64,000 nt of DNA from Paracoccaceae bacterium (GCA_012103375.1 WLWX01000001.1:2460492-2524491); one strand, 5' to 3'; shown: positions 36,540-46,391, numbered from the stretch's first letter. Program-made: numbers and translations. The notes: generated from the letters alone by a model not told the origin.

Positions 36540-37099
36540 GCAGCGGGTTGACGCTTGGCATCGGTGCGTCGCTGATCTGGGTGGCAATCCTGTTCTGGTC
36601 CGAACGTTACCCAAACCGCCGCCTTTGGCCGCCGCATCACGGTGGCTGGATCACGGCGATCTGGGCCTGGGGGCTGACGGCTTTGATCTATGTCGGGTTG
36701 ATCCGGGTCTGCGCGGCGGATTGGAACGTGCTGGCCTTGCCGACGTGGATCCGCTGGACATTGGGCGGCGGCCTGTCGACCTGGGGATCGGTGATCCAGT
36801 CACAGGGCATTGCCGCGCTGGGGCTGAAGGGCCCCAGCGGTTGGAATGTCGGGCTGGTGACCCGGGGCGCATATGCGCGGCGGCGGCATCCGCAGTATCT
36901 GGGCCAGATCGCAACGCTGATCGGGATCGCCTTGTTCGCGGGCAGCGCGCTTGGCTGGGTGGTGGTGGTTGTGGGCACGGGCGCATTGCTCTATGCCGCT
37001 GTGGTCGAGGACCGCTTCTGGGCGCGCCGCGATCCCGAATTTTCAAATTACGCCAAGCGGGTCGGTCTGGCCCCGATTTCTGGACGCCCGCAATCGTGA
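36536..37099 (+). CDS. Membrane methyltransferase-like protein (ICMT/NnrU-type fold)
   Basis: 187 residues with about five transmembrane helices. The C-terminal part GLVTRGAYARRRHPQYLGQI and VVEDRFWARRDPEFSNYAKR matches the isoprenylcysteine carboxyl methyltransferase/phospholipid methyltransferase signature (RHPxY...E). The methyl acceptor is unknown. It overlaps both neighbours, forming a three-gene membrane-protein operon. Confidence 0.75.
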   Translation: MSSGLTLGIGASLIWVAILFWSERYPNRRLWPPHHGGWITAIWAWGLTALIYVGLIRVCAADWNVLALPTWIRWTLGGGLSTWGSVIQSQGIAALGLKGPSGWNVGLVTRGAYARRRHPQYLGQIATLIGIALFAGSALGWVVVVVGTGALLYAAVVEDRFWARRDPEFSNYAKRVGLAPISGRPQS

Positions 37100-38298
37100 C
37101 ACGCCACCGCCTGCCCTATGCTGAATTCGTCGCATTGATGGCGATGCTGGCCGCGACGGTGGCGTTTTCGATCGACTCGATGCTGCCCGCGCTGCCCGAG
37201 ATTGCGGTCGAGCTTACGCCGCACGCGCCGAACGTCGCGCAGGGCATCATCATCAGTTTTGTAATTGGCCTGGGGGCCGGGACGCTGGTGGCCGGGCCGC
37301 TTTCGGATGCCTTCGGGCGCAAGACTGTCATGCTGACCGGGACGGCGATCTATATCGTGGCGGCGTTGCTGGCGTGGCGGGCCGAGGGGTTAGAGATGAT
37401 GTTTGCCGCCCGCGCCTTGCAGGGTCTTGGCGCGGCGGGTCCACGGGTTGCGGCAATGGCGATGGTGCGCGACCTGTATTCCGGGCGGGATATGGCGCGG
37501 CTGATCAGTTTCGTGATGATCGTATTCACGCTTGTTCCGGCAATCGCACCGACAATTGGTGCCGGCATCATCGCGTTCACCGGGTGGCGCGGGATCTTCG
37601 TCGCTTTCGTTGTCTTCTCGTCAATATCGGCGATTTGGCTGGGGCTTCGCCAGGCCGAAACCCGTTTGCCGGAAAACCGGGTGCCGTTTCGACCTGGTCG
37701 TCTGAGGCATGCGTTGGTCGAGGTTCTTCGTAACCGGCAGGTCATGGCGACCACAGGGGTTCAGGCGCTGTGTTTTGCTATGCTGTTTGCGATTTTGGTC
37801 AGCGCGCAGCCGATATTCGACATTACTTTCGGGCTGAACGCGCAGTTCCCGCTGTATTTCGGCGCGATTGCACTGTTGGCGGGCAGCGGTGCGTTCCTGA
37901 ACGCGCGGTTTGTCGGGCGATTGGGCATGCGCTGGCTGGTGCGCGCAACGCTGGCGGGGCAGATCGCCGTCAGCGCCGTGATGGTTCTGGCCACGATCCT
38001 TTTGCCGCTGGATAACTTGCTGTACTTCTGGCTGACGCTGTTGTGGATTACCGGGATTTTCTTTCAGGCCGGGCTGACCATCGGCAATCTGAACGCGTTG
38101 GCGATGGAGCCGATGGGGCATATCGCGGGCATGGCTGCGTCGGTTGTGTCGGCGACCTCGACCATCGTGGGCAGCCTGATGGCGGTTCCGCTGGGCCTGG
38201 CGTTCAGCGGGTCGCCGATGCCGGTGGCCGCCGGGGTGCTTGCCTATGCCGTTGCGGCGCTGGTCCTGATGAGGGCCGTTCCGAAGGAGCGCGCCTGA
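37096..38298 (+). CDS. Bcr/CflA-type multidrug MFS transporter
   Basis: 400 residues from GTG 37096, which overlaps the previous stop; twelve hydrophobic segments. The N-terminus FVALMAMLAATVAFSIDSML and the loop GPLSDAFGRKTVMLTGTAIY (MFS motif A) are typical of Bcr/CflA proton-coupled exporters, as is RALQGLGAAGPRVAAMAMVR. The substrate is unknown. Confidence 0.87.
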   Translation: MTRHRLPYAEFVALMAMLAATVAFSIDSMLPALPEIAVELTPHAPNVAQGIIISFVIGLGAGTLVAGPLSDAFGRKTVMLTGTAIYIVAALLAWRAEGLEMMFAARALQGLGAAGPRVAAMAMVRDLYSGRDMARLISFVMIVFTLVPAIAPTIGAGIIAFTGWRGIFVAFVVFSSISAIWLGLRQAETRLPENRVPFRPGRLRHALVEVLRNRQVMATTGVQALCFAMLFAILVSAQPIFDITFGLNAQFPLYFGAIALLAGSGAFLNARFVGRLGMRWLVRATLAGQIAVSAVMVLATILLPLDNLLYFWLTLLWITGIFFQAGLTIGNLNALAMEPMGHIAGMAASVVSATSTIVGSLMAVPLGLAFSGSPMPVAAGVLAYAVAALVLMRAVPKERA

Positions 38299-38325
38299 TC
38301 GCAGGGCTGCCTGTGCGCCAAATGC

Positions 38326-39339
38326 TTAGGCGGCAGCGGTGTCGGCTGTTGCACGCGCGATATTGTCGAGCGCTTCATCCAACACCTCCAGCCCCGCATC
38401 CGGGCGGGCTGCGCCTTCGGACAGGGTGCGCCGCCAACCGCGCGCGCCGGGGATCCCGTGGAACAGCCCCAACATATGCCGCGTGATCGAATGCAAGCGA
38501 CCGCCAGCGGCCAGATGGGCCGAGATATGCGGGCGCATCCCATTGGCAACCGTCAGCCGCGTCGGGGAAGGCGTCGTACTGCCAAAGATCGCGCGATCCG
38601 CGTCCAGCAGGACATCCGCAGGGGTGTGATATGCCGCGCGCCCGATCATGACCCCCGCCATGCCTTGGTCAAGGAACGCCCGCGCCTGCGCCAGCGAGGT
38701 GATGCCGCCGTTGATCGTCAATTCCAGATCTGAAAACCGCGCGGCCATCGCCAGCACCAGCGGATAGTCCAGCGGCGGCACAACCCGGTTCTGCTTGGGC
38801 GACAGGCCCTGCAACCAGGCCTTGCGCGCATGAACGGCCACCCGCCGCACGCCCGCATCGCGCATGCGCATCAGGAAATCCGGAAGCACCTGACCCGGAT
38901 CCTGATCATCCACGCCGATGCGGCATTTGACCGTCACCTCGGCATCTGACGCCTCGGCCATGGCACGCACGCAGCGCACAACCAGTGCGGGCTGTTCCAT
39001 CAGGACGGCACCAAAACAACCCGATTGCACCCGGTCCGACGGGCAGCCGATGTTCACGTTCACCTCGCCATACCCCGCCGCAGCGGCTAATGCCGTCGCC
39101 TCGGCCAATTCCCCCGGATCGGACCCGCCGAGTTGGATTGCGACCGGGTGTTCGGCCGGTTCATGGTCAAGCAGATGCCGCGCCCCACCCCGGATCAGCG
39201 CTGCCGAGGTGATCATCTCGGTATATAGCAACGCCTGCTTCGTCATCTGGCGATGGAACAGACGGCAATGGCTGTCGGTCCAATCCATCATCGGGGCGAC
39301 GGATAAGCGGGACGCCTCAGCGGCTGCGTTGTAGGGCAT
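38326..39339 (-). CDS. dusA: tRNA-dihydrouridine(20/20a) synthase DusA
   Basis: 337 residues from the ATG at 39339; an extension to 39435 has no family match. It has the TIM-barrel flavin site VAPMMDWTDSHCRLFHR, the catalytic cysteine in NIGCPSDRVQSGCFGAVLM, and VHARKAWLQGLSPKQNR, which distinguishes DusA from DusB/C. It reduces uridine in the D-loop of tRNA with NADPH/FMN. It converges with the MFS gene; 39340-39566 upstream holds no gene. Confidence 0.93.
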   Translation of the reverse strand: MPYNAAAEASRLSVAPMMDWTDSHCRLFHRQMTKQALLYTEMITSAALIRGGARHLLDHEPAEHPVAIQLGGSDPGELAEATALAAAAGYGEVNVNIGCPSDRVQSGCFGAVLMEQPALVVRCVRAMAEASDAEVTVKCRIGVDDQDPGQVLPDFLMRMRDAGVRRVAVHARKAWLQGLSPKQNRVVPPLDYPLVLAMAARFSDLELTINGGITSLAQARAFLDQGMAGVMIGRAAYHTPADVLLDADRAIFGSTTPSPTRLTVANGMRPHISAHLAAGGRLHSITRHMLGLFHGIPGARGWRRTLSEGAARPDAGLEVLDEALDNIARATADTAAA

Positions 39340-39566
39340 CACTAATTCTCCGACGGTCCGCGATCCGGTTTTCGGGACCATTTTGCACACATACTGCACA
39401 GGAATTGGCGCAGTCCAGTCATCCGAGGGTTTCATTCGCCCTGTTCAGGCCGCAGTGGGCTGGCCTGACAGTGTGGGAAAACGCAATCCGCTCAACGGAG
39501 GGCCTTAACTTTGGCGGAGTTAAACCGGATGCGCGCAAACCGAGGGGATCAGGTCAGACCTTGGGC

Positions 39567-40631
39567 CTATGTCGCGGTGGTTCTGATGCCGTCTTTTGAG
39601 GCGTCGGTTGGCACCAGGGCCACCACCAGGTCAGACATCGTCAAATGGCCGATCTGCGTGTCCCCCTTCATCACCTGATACACCGCTTTGGTGTTGCCCC
39701 CGGACTTTGACAGGACGGATTCCAGCGTTGCGTCGGCGTCAACTTGCCCGCTGACCTCGCCCAGGTCTTCGGCATCGCCGGTCCGCATGACGGATCGGGC
39801 GCGCAGCACGCGGGCGCGATTTATGTCACTGATGAAGTCCACGATGTAGGGATCGTTGGGATGCAGCAGGATTTCCTGAGGCTCCCCTTGCAGGACCACC
39901 GCCCCGTCTTTCAAGATAACAAGATGATCGGCCAGTTTCATCGCCTCATCCAGATCGTGACTGATGAAGACGATGGTTTTGTGCAGCTCTGTCTGAAGTT
40001 CCAGAAGAAGGTTCTGCATATCCGTGCGAATAAGCGGGTCGAGTGCGGAAAACGCCTCATCCATCAACATGATCGGCGCATTTGACGTCAGCGCCCGCGC
40101 GATACCAACACGCTGTTGCATTCCGCCCGACAACTGGTGTGGAAACTGATGACCTTGCCCGCCCAGACCGACGCGGTCCAGCCAGGTTGCCGCGTCTTTT
40201 TCGTAGTCACTTTTGCCAACTCCACGCACAGCCTGAGCCATGCCGGCGTTGTCCAGAACCGAGCGGTGCGGCAATAGCGCGAAGTGCTGGAAGACCATCG
40301 ACATGCGGGTTCGGCGCATCTTGCGAAGGCGGTCTTCGTCATAGGCCAGTACATTTTCGCCATCGATTATGATTTCGCCCGCGGTCGGTTCGATCAAGCG
40401 ATTGAAATGGCGGATCAGTGTCGACTTTCCGGACCCGGAAAGCCCCATGATTACGGTGATTTCACTGCCCTGCATATCGACGTTGATATTCCTGAGGCCA
40501 AGAACCTGCTTGTGCCTGGCCATAAGCTCGGTCTTTCCCATGCCAGCGCGGACATGGTCCAGTGCTTGCTGCGGGTTTGCCCCGAAAATCTTGTAAAGCT
40601 CCCGGACGGAGATGCTCGCCTCTTTGGTCAT
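39567..40631 (-). CDS. proV: Glycine betaine/proline ABC transporter ATPase
   Basis: 354 residues. Walker A VIMGLSGSGKSTLIRHFNRL, signature HQLSGGMQQRVGIARALTSN, Walker B MLMDEAFSALDPLIR and the switch His in IVFISHDLDEAMKLAD are all intact. The N-terminal ELYKIFGANPQQAL and the C-terminal CBS-like extension are typical of ProV/OpuAA. It energises uptake through ProW, 11 bp upstream in the operon order proX-proW-proV. Confidence 0.93.
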   Translation of the reverse strand: MTKEASISVRELYKIFGANPQQALDHVRAGMGKTELMARHKQVLGLRNINVDMQGSEITVIMGLSGSGKSTLIRHFNRLIEPTAGEIIIDGENVLAYDEDRLRKMRRTRMSMVFQHFALLPHRSVLDNAGMAQAVRGVGKSDYEKDAATWLDRVGLGGQGHQFPHQLSGGMQQRVGIARALTSNAPIMLMDEAFSALDPLIRTDMQNLLLELQTELHKTIVFISHDLDEAMKLADHLVILKDGAVVLQGEPQEILLHPNDPYIVDFISDINRARVLRARSVMRTGDAEDLGEVSGQVDADATLESVLSKSGGNTKAVYQVMKGDTQIGHLTMSDLVVALVPTDASKDGIRTTAT

Positions 40632-40642
40632 CGCCCGGTCCT

Positions 40643-41707
40643 TTAGTGTCGCTGAACGGAGTTGGCTGCATTCACACGCGCCAGGGCTTCTTTGGTGACG
40701 CGATCCAGCATGATCGCAATCAGGACGATGCCCATACCGGCGACCAGACCAACCCCAAGTTCCAAATTCCGAATGCCGCGAAGGACCAGAACACCAAGAC
40801 CCGGCGCAGACACGAGCGATGCGATGACGACCAATGCAAGGGCCATCATGATCGTTTGGTTCACACCTGCCATGATGTTGGGCAGGGCAAGCGGGATCTG
40901 CACCCCGAAGAGTTTTTGCCGCTTTGTCATGCCGAAGGCGTCTGCGGCCTCGATCACTTCGCGGTCAACCAATCGAATGCCCAAATCAGTCAGGCGAATG
41001 ACGGGCACGATTGCGTAAAGAATGATCGCAATCCCATAGAGCTTGGATTCTGTGACCGAGAACAGGAAAATCAGCGGGATCAGATACACAAATGTCGGCA
41101 GCGTTTGCAGCATATCCAGGATCGGGATGATGATCTTTTGCAACCTGTCATTGCGCGACATGGCAATGCCAATCGGCACACCAAACAGAACGCACAGCGC
41201 GGCGCAGACAAAGATTATCGACAAGGTCTGCATGGCAAAATCGAAGTGATCGATGATGGTCAGAAAAAACAGAATTGCAGCCACACGGGACACAAGACGC
41301 CAGGACCGAGACGCCCAGAACACCACCAGCGACAGCACTATGATTGTGACCCACCAAGGCGTCGCCTCGGCCAGGGCCAGCGCACCATCAAGAAGCCAGC
41401 TTAGCGGCTGAGTCATTGGGTCCAAAACGACATTCAGCGGGTCTTTGCCCGCGATAAAGCCGTATTCCACCGCTTCGGTCATGTCACGGGTGCGCGCTAT
41501 GGCCGGGCAAGCCTCGTTCAGATTGTCCAAAGAGGGCGGCGGAACATTCCAAACATCACCAAGGCTGAGGCCCGCACCGGCATCAACGGTGGTCTTTTTG
41601 CCCCCTGCCAGCAGCTCTGCCATGGTCATGGGGGCGCTACCGGTGTCGCGGGCACCGCACCAGTCCCTCAGGCCCAGCCAATCAAAGATAAAATCGTAGG
41701 TCGCCAT
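40643..41707 (-). CDS. proW: Glycine betaine/proline ABC transporter permease
   Basis: 354 residues with a long N-terminal soluble segment (about 110 residues) and six or seven transmembrane helices. The coupling loop region EVIEAADAFGMTKRQKLFGV is the EAA motif of binding-protein-dependent permeases, and VYLIPLIFLFSVTESKLYGI is ProW-like. It forms the membrane channel with ProV and the ProX receptor. Confidence 0.92.
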   Translation of the reverse strand: MATYDFIFDWLGLRDWCGARDTGSAPMTMAELLAGGKKTTVDAGAGLSLGDVWNVPPPSLDNLNEACPAIARTRDMTEAVEYGFIAGKDPLNVVLDPMTQPLSWLLDGALALAEATPWWVTIIVLSLVVFWASRSWRLVSRVAAILFFLTIIDHFDFAMQTLSIIFVCAALCVLFGVPIGIAMSRNDRLQKIIIPILDMLQTLPTFVYLIPLIFLFSVTESKLYGIAIILYAIVPVIRLTDLGIRLVDREVIEAADAFGMTKRQKLFGVQIPLALPNIMAGVNQTIMMALALVVIASLVSAPGLGVLVLRGIRNLELGVGLVAGMGIVLIAIMLDRVTKEALARVNAANSVQRH

Positions 41708-41773
41708 AGGTTGATTTTGCCCGCCCTGGGTAAGAGGGGCGATCCGCTTGGGATCGCCCCGCCTTGTTTTGGT

Positions 41774-42739
41774 TTAGTTGAACAGGGTGCCAAGCTTTTC
41801 AGCCGCACTTTCATTCACCCAACCCATCCATGTGTCCTTGTTCTGGGTCAGGAAATACACGGCGGCCTCTTCATATGACGCGCTGTTTTCTTCCTGCCAG
41901 GCCAACAGGCGGCTGACGTCATTTGACGTGAAGCTGATGTTTTTGACCAGCTCATAAACGTCGGGCTTATTGGTCGCAAAGTCAGTTGTCACAACGGTCA
42001 GAACCGGCGCTGATGGGTAGGCCGAGATGCCGGGCGTCGCGCAGTCAGCCGTCTGGTTGCAGGCGTGGATGTCGGCGTTGTACGGACCCATATCGACGGC
42101 AACCATGTTATAGCGTCCCAGAACAGCGGACGGACCATATTGATACCCAAAGAACGGTTCTTTCGCTTCATAGGCTGACGCCATCGCAGCGGCGAGCGTT
42201 TCGCCAGAGCCGTGGTTGAAAACCTCCATGCCCTTGCCTTCGAAATCAAAGGCCTGCACCAGGTTATCATTCGCAGTCCGACATCCCCAGCCGTCCGGGC
42301 AATTGTGGAAACGTCCGCCGACCAGTTCTGGGTTGGCCAGAATGCCCTCGATCGTCGCAAGCTCCGGGTGCGCTTCGACCAGGTAATCCGGCACCCACCA
42401 ATTTTCTACGCCGCCGTCTGAAAAGACGTTGGCGGCGACCTGGGCCTTTCCTTCGGCTTCCAGTTTCAGGAACAGAGGTGCAGAGTTGACCCACAATTCC
42501 GGCACGACGTCAGGTTCATTTTTTTCCGCAAGCGATGCGACCGAGGTTGTCGTGGCCGAAGGCACAAGTGTCACGTCACAACCATAGCCCTGAACCATCA
42601 GAAATTCGGTAATCCGGGTGATGATTGCCCCGGATGCCCAGTTCATATCGGCGACGGAAACGTCACCACATTCGTCTGCCATCGCGACGCCTGGGGCGAG
42701 CATTGTGCAAAGCGCGCCTGCTAATAGTGCGTTCTTCAT
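41774..42739 (-). CDS. proX: Glycine betaine/proline ABC transporter binding protein
   Basis: 321 residues from the ATG at 42739 with AGGAGA upstream; signal peptide ALCTMLAPGVAMA. The mature protein has the ProX/OpuAC features for a quaternary amine cage (VADMNWASGAIITRI, VENWWVPDYL, CPDGWGCR) and four cysteines. First gene of the leftward operon; a LysR gene is divergent, suggesting substrate- or osmolarity-linked control. Confidence 0.92.
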   Translation of the reverse strand: MKNALLAGALCTMLAPGVAMADECGDVSVADMNWASGAIITRITEFLMVQGYGCDVTLVPSATTTSVASLAEKNEPDVVPELWVNSAPLFLKLEAEGKAQVAANVFSDGGVENWWVPDYLVEAHPELATIEGILANPELVGGRFHNCPDGWGCRTANDNLVQAFDFEGKGMEVFNHGSGETLAAAMASAYEAKEPFFGYQYGPSAVLGRYNMVAVDMGPYNADIHACNQTADCATPGISAYPSAPVLTVVTTDFATNKPDVYELVKNISFTSNDVSRLLAWQEENSASYEEAAVYFLTQNKDTWMGWVNESAAEKLGTLFN

Positions 42740-42964
42740 GGTATTCTCCTGTTGGTAAACGTGGGGCAGCAGCTGCCCTTTTTTGGTTGGATGTTCGGCT
42801 ACAGCACTCTGAATCCTTCGATGTCGATGCCCTACGGAGTTGCTTGATGTCATCGAGTTTGAATGTGAGTCAGAATCCGCTGTTGATTATCTATTCAAGC
42901 GACCGTACATCAAGCAATCGAATACTATTGAAAGAAATTTCAGGTTTTCTGAAGTGATGGCCGT
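42740..42964. promoter_or_regulatory. Divergent promoter region of proXWV and the LysR gene
   Basis: 225 bp with an AT-rich half next to the LysR start (42880-42955: TTGATTATCTATTCAAG, GCAATCGAATACTATTG). A LysR box with T-N11-A would be expected here; several T/A pairs fit but none is distinctive. Confidence 0.4.
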
Positions 42965-43870
42965 ATGATAAAACTGGACCTTCTTCGCGCATTCGTTGTG
43001 ATCAGCCGCCATGGCGGTCTGAAAGATGCCGCCGAAGAACTTGGGCGCACTCAATCCGCGCTGTCGATGAAACTTGCGCAGCTTGAAGGCCAGTTGGGCG
43101 GTGCCCTGTTTGAGACGGATCGAAAGAAGGAACTTACAAATCTGGGTCGATATGTGCGCGACCGGGCCGAGGAGTTGTTGCGGGAAAACGATCGGCTTCA
43201 GGAGCTTATCTCTGACTACGCCAAGGGCTATTCCGGGCGGTTGCGGATTGCGTCGGTCCCATCTGTCGCAGCGTTGATTTTACCAAATCTGTTGCGCGAT
43301 TTCATGGCGCGACATCACAGTGCTGAGGTTGAGGTGACAGACAGCGACAGCGTGAGTGTCCATAAAATGATCGAACGCGGGCATTCTGATCTGGGAATCG
43401 CCGGACCGGCGCCTTCGGAACAAGCGCTGCAAAAAACGGCGCTTTTTAAGGATCGATTGCATGTCGTGTGTCTTTCAAGTTCGCGTCTGGCGTCAAGTGA
43501 CGGGCCATTGCGCTGGAAAGATCTGGACGGATCAGAACTGATCGCCAATGAAACGCTCAAAGACATAGACTCTCCGATGGCTCAGGCGTTGCATGCTGAC
43601 AGCAAGCTTTCTGCGCGAAATGTCTCGTCTTTGTTTGCCATGGTTCAGTCAGGGTTGGGGTACACAGTCTTGCCCGGGCTGGCGACGCGCCAATTGGCGG
43701 AACCTCTGGTGGCGATTCCGATGGAGCACAGGACCTGTGACAGGGAAATCAGCCTGCTGATGCATGGGGGCCGGACACACAGCCCAATCGTCAGGGAATT
43801 CCAGGGTTTTCTTTTGGCGCATCTGCCCGATGTCGCGTCAAAGCTGGGGTTGGCGGTCGTAGAGAAATAG
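42965..43870 (+). CDS. LysR-family regulator, divergent from proXWV
   Basis: 301 residues. The N-terminal winged HTH reads LLRAFVVISRHGGLKDAAEE followed by LGRTQSALSMKLAQLEGQLG, then a substrate domain (LRIASVPSVAALILPNLLRD). Start ATG 42965. Divergence from the betaine transporter suggests that it controls it. Confidence 0.87.
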   Translation: MIKLDLLRAFVVISRHGGLKDAAEELGRTQSALSMKLAQLEGQLGGALFETDRKKELTNLGRYVRDRAEELLRENDRLQELISDYAKGYSGRLRIASVPSVAALILPNLLRDFMARHHSAEVEVTDSDSVSVHKMIERGHSDLGIAGPAPSEQALQKTALFKDRLHVVCLSSSRLASSDGPLRWKDLDGSELIANETLKDIDSPMAQALHADSKLSARNVSSLFAMVQSGLGYTVLPGLATRQLAEPLVAIPMEHRTCDREISLLMHGGRTHSPIVREFQGFLLAHLPDVASKLGLAVVEK

Positions 43871-43978
43871 CATTGCAGGTCATGTCTGAGCGACCATGCG
43901 GATACGGGACAATCTCGTGCATCAATTTCAGCGCTGGCACGGTCCCCTCACTGGCTACGCGCGGCCTGCGGTTGTGTT

Positions 43979-45328
43979 TCAGACGGCGACGGCGTGGCGT
44001 GCCGCGCCTTCGGCCAGATAAGCATCGAATGTTGCCGCGACGACACGCACGACCGGCAATCCCAGCGGGGTAACGGTGATCTGGTCGTTGCGTCGGGTGA
44101 TCAGGCCGTCACGCTCAAATTCGGCCAGCTTTGCTTCATGGATGCGATACCAGTTGCCGGGTGCCTCGAACCGACGGGCGGCCTGGGCCAGGTCCACCGC
44201 GCCCGAACACATCAGTTGTTCGATGACATAACCGCGCAGACGATCCTGCCCTGTCAGGGCGATGCCCTTTCCGACCGGCAATCGGCCCATCGTAACGGCG
44301 CGCGCCCAGGCACCGGTTTCCGACAGGTTCTGGACATAGCCCGACGGCGTCTGCCCGATTGACGTTGCCCCGACACCCAGCATGGTTTCGGCCCGGTCGG
44401 TGGTATAGCCCTGGAAATTGCGCCTCAGATGACCGGCCTTGGCGGCCTTGGCCATTGCGTCCGATGGAAGGGCAAAGTGATCCAGCCCGATGGCGACATA
44501 TCCGGCCTGTTTCAGCGCCTCGGCGGCGGCATTGGCCTGGGCAAGGCGTGCGCTTGGGCCGGGCAAGGCGGCTTCGTCAATCAGCCGTTGTTTCTTGGCC
44601 ATCCAGGGCACATGCGCATAGCCGAACAGGGCAATCCGGTCAGGCCGCATGCCAGCGCAGATGTTGATTGTTCCCAGCAGGGTTTCAACGCTCTGATACG
44701 GCAAGCCATAGATCAGGTCGAAGTTGATGCCCCCGACCCCGGCGGCGCGCAGACCGTCGACGGATTTCTGCACCATCGCGGGCGGTTGGATCCGGTTGAT
44801 CGCCTTCTGTACCCGTGGATCGAATTCCTGCACGCCAAAGCTTGCGCGAGTGAAGCCCAACTGCCCAATCCGGCTGATCATGGCGCTGGTCAGGGTGCGC
44901 GGGTCACTTTCGATGGCAAGCTCCGCATCGGGCAGAACCCGGAACCGGCGGTGCACCGCGTCCATGGCCCGCGCCAGATCCTCGGGCACCAGCGCCGTGG
45001 GCGTGCCACCGCCCCAATGCAGGTGCGAGATGGTCATCCGTCCGGGCAAGTGCCACGCCAGCAGGTCAACCTCCTGCACAAGCGTGCGGGCGTATTGCGC
45101 AACCGGGGCGTCGCGTTTTGCCAGCTTCATATTGCAGCCACAGTACCAGCAAAGCTGTCGACAAAACGGAACATGGAGGTAGAGGGATATCGCCGCGTCC
45201 ACGTCCAGATCCGCCAGCCACGCCGCGTAATCCCGGTCGCCGACCGATTGGGAAAAATGCGGTGCGGTCGGATAGCTGGTATAGCGGGGAACGTTGCGGC
45301 CCAGGTAGGAATGGTATCTGTCGGTCAT
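43979..45328 (-). CDS. hemN: Oxygen-independent coproporphyrinogen III oxidase (radical SAM)
   Basis: 449 residues. The radical SAM cluster motif is HVPFCRQLCWYCGCNM (CxxxCxxC plus the extra Cys of HemN), with RYTSYPTAPHF at the start, HLHWGGGTPTAL and SFGVQEFDPRVQKAINR. It makes protoporphyrinogen precursor without oxygen, needed for haem during anaerobic growth, which fits its place beyond the nitrate reductase genes on the same strand. A partial TTGAT-type site lies upstream but does not match an FNR box. Confidence 0.94.
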   Translation of the reverse strand: MTDRYHSYLGRNVPRYTSYPTAPHFSQSVGDRDYAAWLADLDVDAAISLYLHVPFCRQLCWYCGCNMKLAKRDAPVAQYARTLVQEVDLLAWHLPGRMTISHLHWGGGTPTALVPEDLARAMDAVHRRFRVLPDAELAIESDPRTLTSAMISRIGQLGFTRASFGVQEFDPRVQKAINRIQPPAMVQKSVDGLRAAGVGGINFDLIYGLPYQSVETLLGTINICAGMRPDRIALFGYAHVPWMAKKQRLIDEAALPGPSARLAQANAAAEALKQAGYVAIGLDHFALPSDAMAKAAKAGHLRRNFQGYTTDRAETMLGVGATSIGQTPSGYVQNLSETGAWARAVTMGRLPVGKGIALTGQDRLRGYVIEQLMCSGAVDLAQAARRFEAPGNWYRIHEAKLAEFERDGLITRRNDQITVTPLGLPVVRVVAATFDAYLAEGAARHAVAV

Positions 45329-45372
45329 TGCCGTCCCAAAATCTGTCCGCCGTCGATCTGATCAACGGCGTG

Positions 45373-45540
45373 TTAGTTGTTTATCGCAAGCCCCCTACCC
45401 GCACCGCGATCCCGCGTGTGCAGCAGGAGGCCCCGTTCATAGGCCACTTGTGACCCAGAGATGCCATAGGGCAGTTGATCCAGATCAGGCCCGGACGCGG
45501 CCCCTTTGGCATCACGCAAGCTGTTGGTGGGGTCTGCCAT
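45373..45540 (-). CDS. Small hypothetical ORF between carbonic anhydrase and hemN
   Basis: 55 residues (MADPTNSLRDAKGAASG..., then DLDQLPYGISGSQVAYERGL). No family recognised and no strong ribosome site. It lies on the operon strand, 14 bp after the carbonic anhydrase stop, which is the main support. Confidence 0.35.
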   Translation of the reverse strand: MADPTNSLRDAKGAASGPDLDQLPYGISGSQVAYERGLLLHTRDRGAGRGLAINN

Positions 45541-45554
45541 TGCCCGCCCCGGCC

Positions 45555-45628
45555 TCAGTCGGACCCTTGCAGGAAATGGCCCGGACCCAGCGTGCAATCC
45601 AGATCGCGCAGCAGCCCGTCTTTCAGCC
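45555..45628 (-). pseudogene. Carbonic anhydrase, C-terminal end beyond the MITE
   Basis: The last codons of the split beta-carbonic anhydrase: joined to the upstream part they read LIYGLKDGLLRDLD and end PGHFLQGSD. AGCC at 45625-45628 is one copy of the duplication made by the MITE. Confidence 0.8.
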
Positions 45629-45846
45629 GATTGTGTTGAAAAACTCCGTTTTAGGGCCTGAACGATGATTTTTCTTTCCATGCAGCCCGATCCTAAATTT
45701 TTGGCGCGGGGGTCGGCCCAAATCGCCTACATGCGCTCACGCGCAGCCATGCGCTGTCTCGTGGTCAAAGCTTTCCGACTATTTCGCTTCATAGGTTTTC
45801 GCAAGAAATCCGCGACGCTCTGATTTCGGAGTTTTTCAACACAATC
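45629..45846 (+). mobile_element. 218-bp MITE-like element, copy 4
   Basis: Flanked by perfect AGCC duplications (45625-45628 and 45847-45850). It is inserted in the 3' part of the carbonic anhydrase gene, which reads in from the right and now ends LIVLKNSEIRASRISCENL inside the element. Confidence 0.93.
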
Positions 45847-46391
45847 AGCCCATAGATCAACCCGTGAACCCGAATGCCGACGCCGTTTTGCCAGGCACGC
45901 TGAATAATCGGTGTTTCGGCAACGCGGCGCACCCCTTCGGCGACGTTGAGTTCGGCAAGCCGGTCGCGCAGCGCCTCTTCCGTATCCGTCCGCGCAAGGT
46001 CGAGTGCATAGGCCCGCGCAAGCCGTCGGATCGGCTCCAGCCAATGATCCGCCAGCCCATGCGGCAGGTCCTGCGTTGCTGCGGCAACTCCGCCACAGCC
46101 ATAGTGTCCGCATACGATGATTTCACGGATACTCAGCGCATCGACGGCAAATTCCAGCGCCGACAGCATGTTCATGTCGCTTGAATGGATCACGTTGGCG
46201 ACGTTGCGATGTACGAAGACCTCACCGGGGTCGAGGCCCGCGACGACATTGGCCGGAACGCGGCTGTCCGAACAGCCGATCCAGAAGAACTCGGGCGATT
46301 GGCGGGTTGCCAGCCGGGCGAAATACCCCGGTTCCTGCGCGTTCCTGTTTGCGGACCACTGCGCGTTTCGGGCCAGAATGTCGGCTAACAC
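45847..46391 (-). pseudogene. Beta-class carbonic anhydrase, truncated by MITE
   Basis: Starts at GTG 46391 and carries all catalytic features: FFWIGCSDSRVPANVVAG (zinc Cys and the Asp-Arg dyad) and IIVCGHYGCGGVAAA (zinc His and Cys). It hydrates CO2 to bicarbonate in the cytoplasm. Removing the MITE and one AGCC gives 615 nt, a normal 204-residue enzyme. As it stands the last 23 residues are replaced by element-coded sequence; the active site is upstream of the break, so partial activity is possible. Confidence 0.85.

Noticed and set aside
36514-37095. Upstream extension of the MFS transporter frame through the methyltransferase gene
   Set aside because: GC-rich shadow frame; the GTG at 37096 overlapping the previous stop gives the normal family N-terminus.
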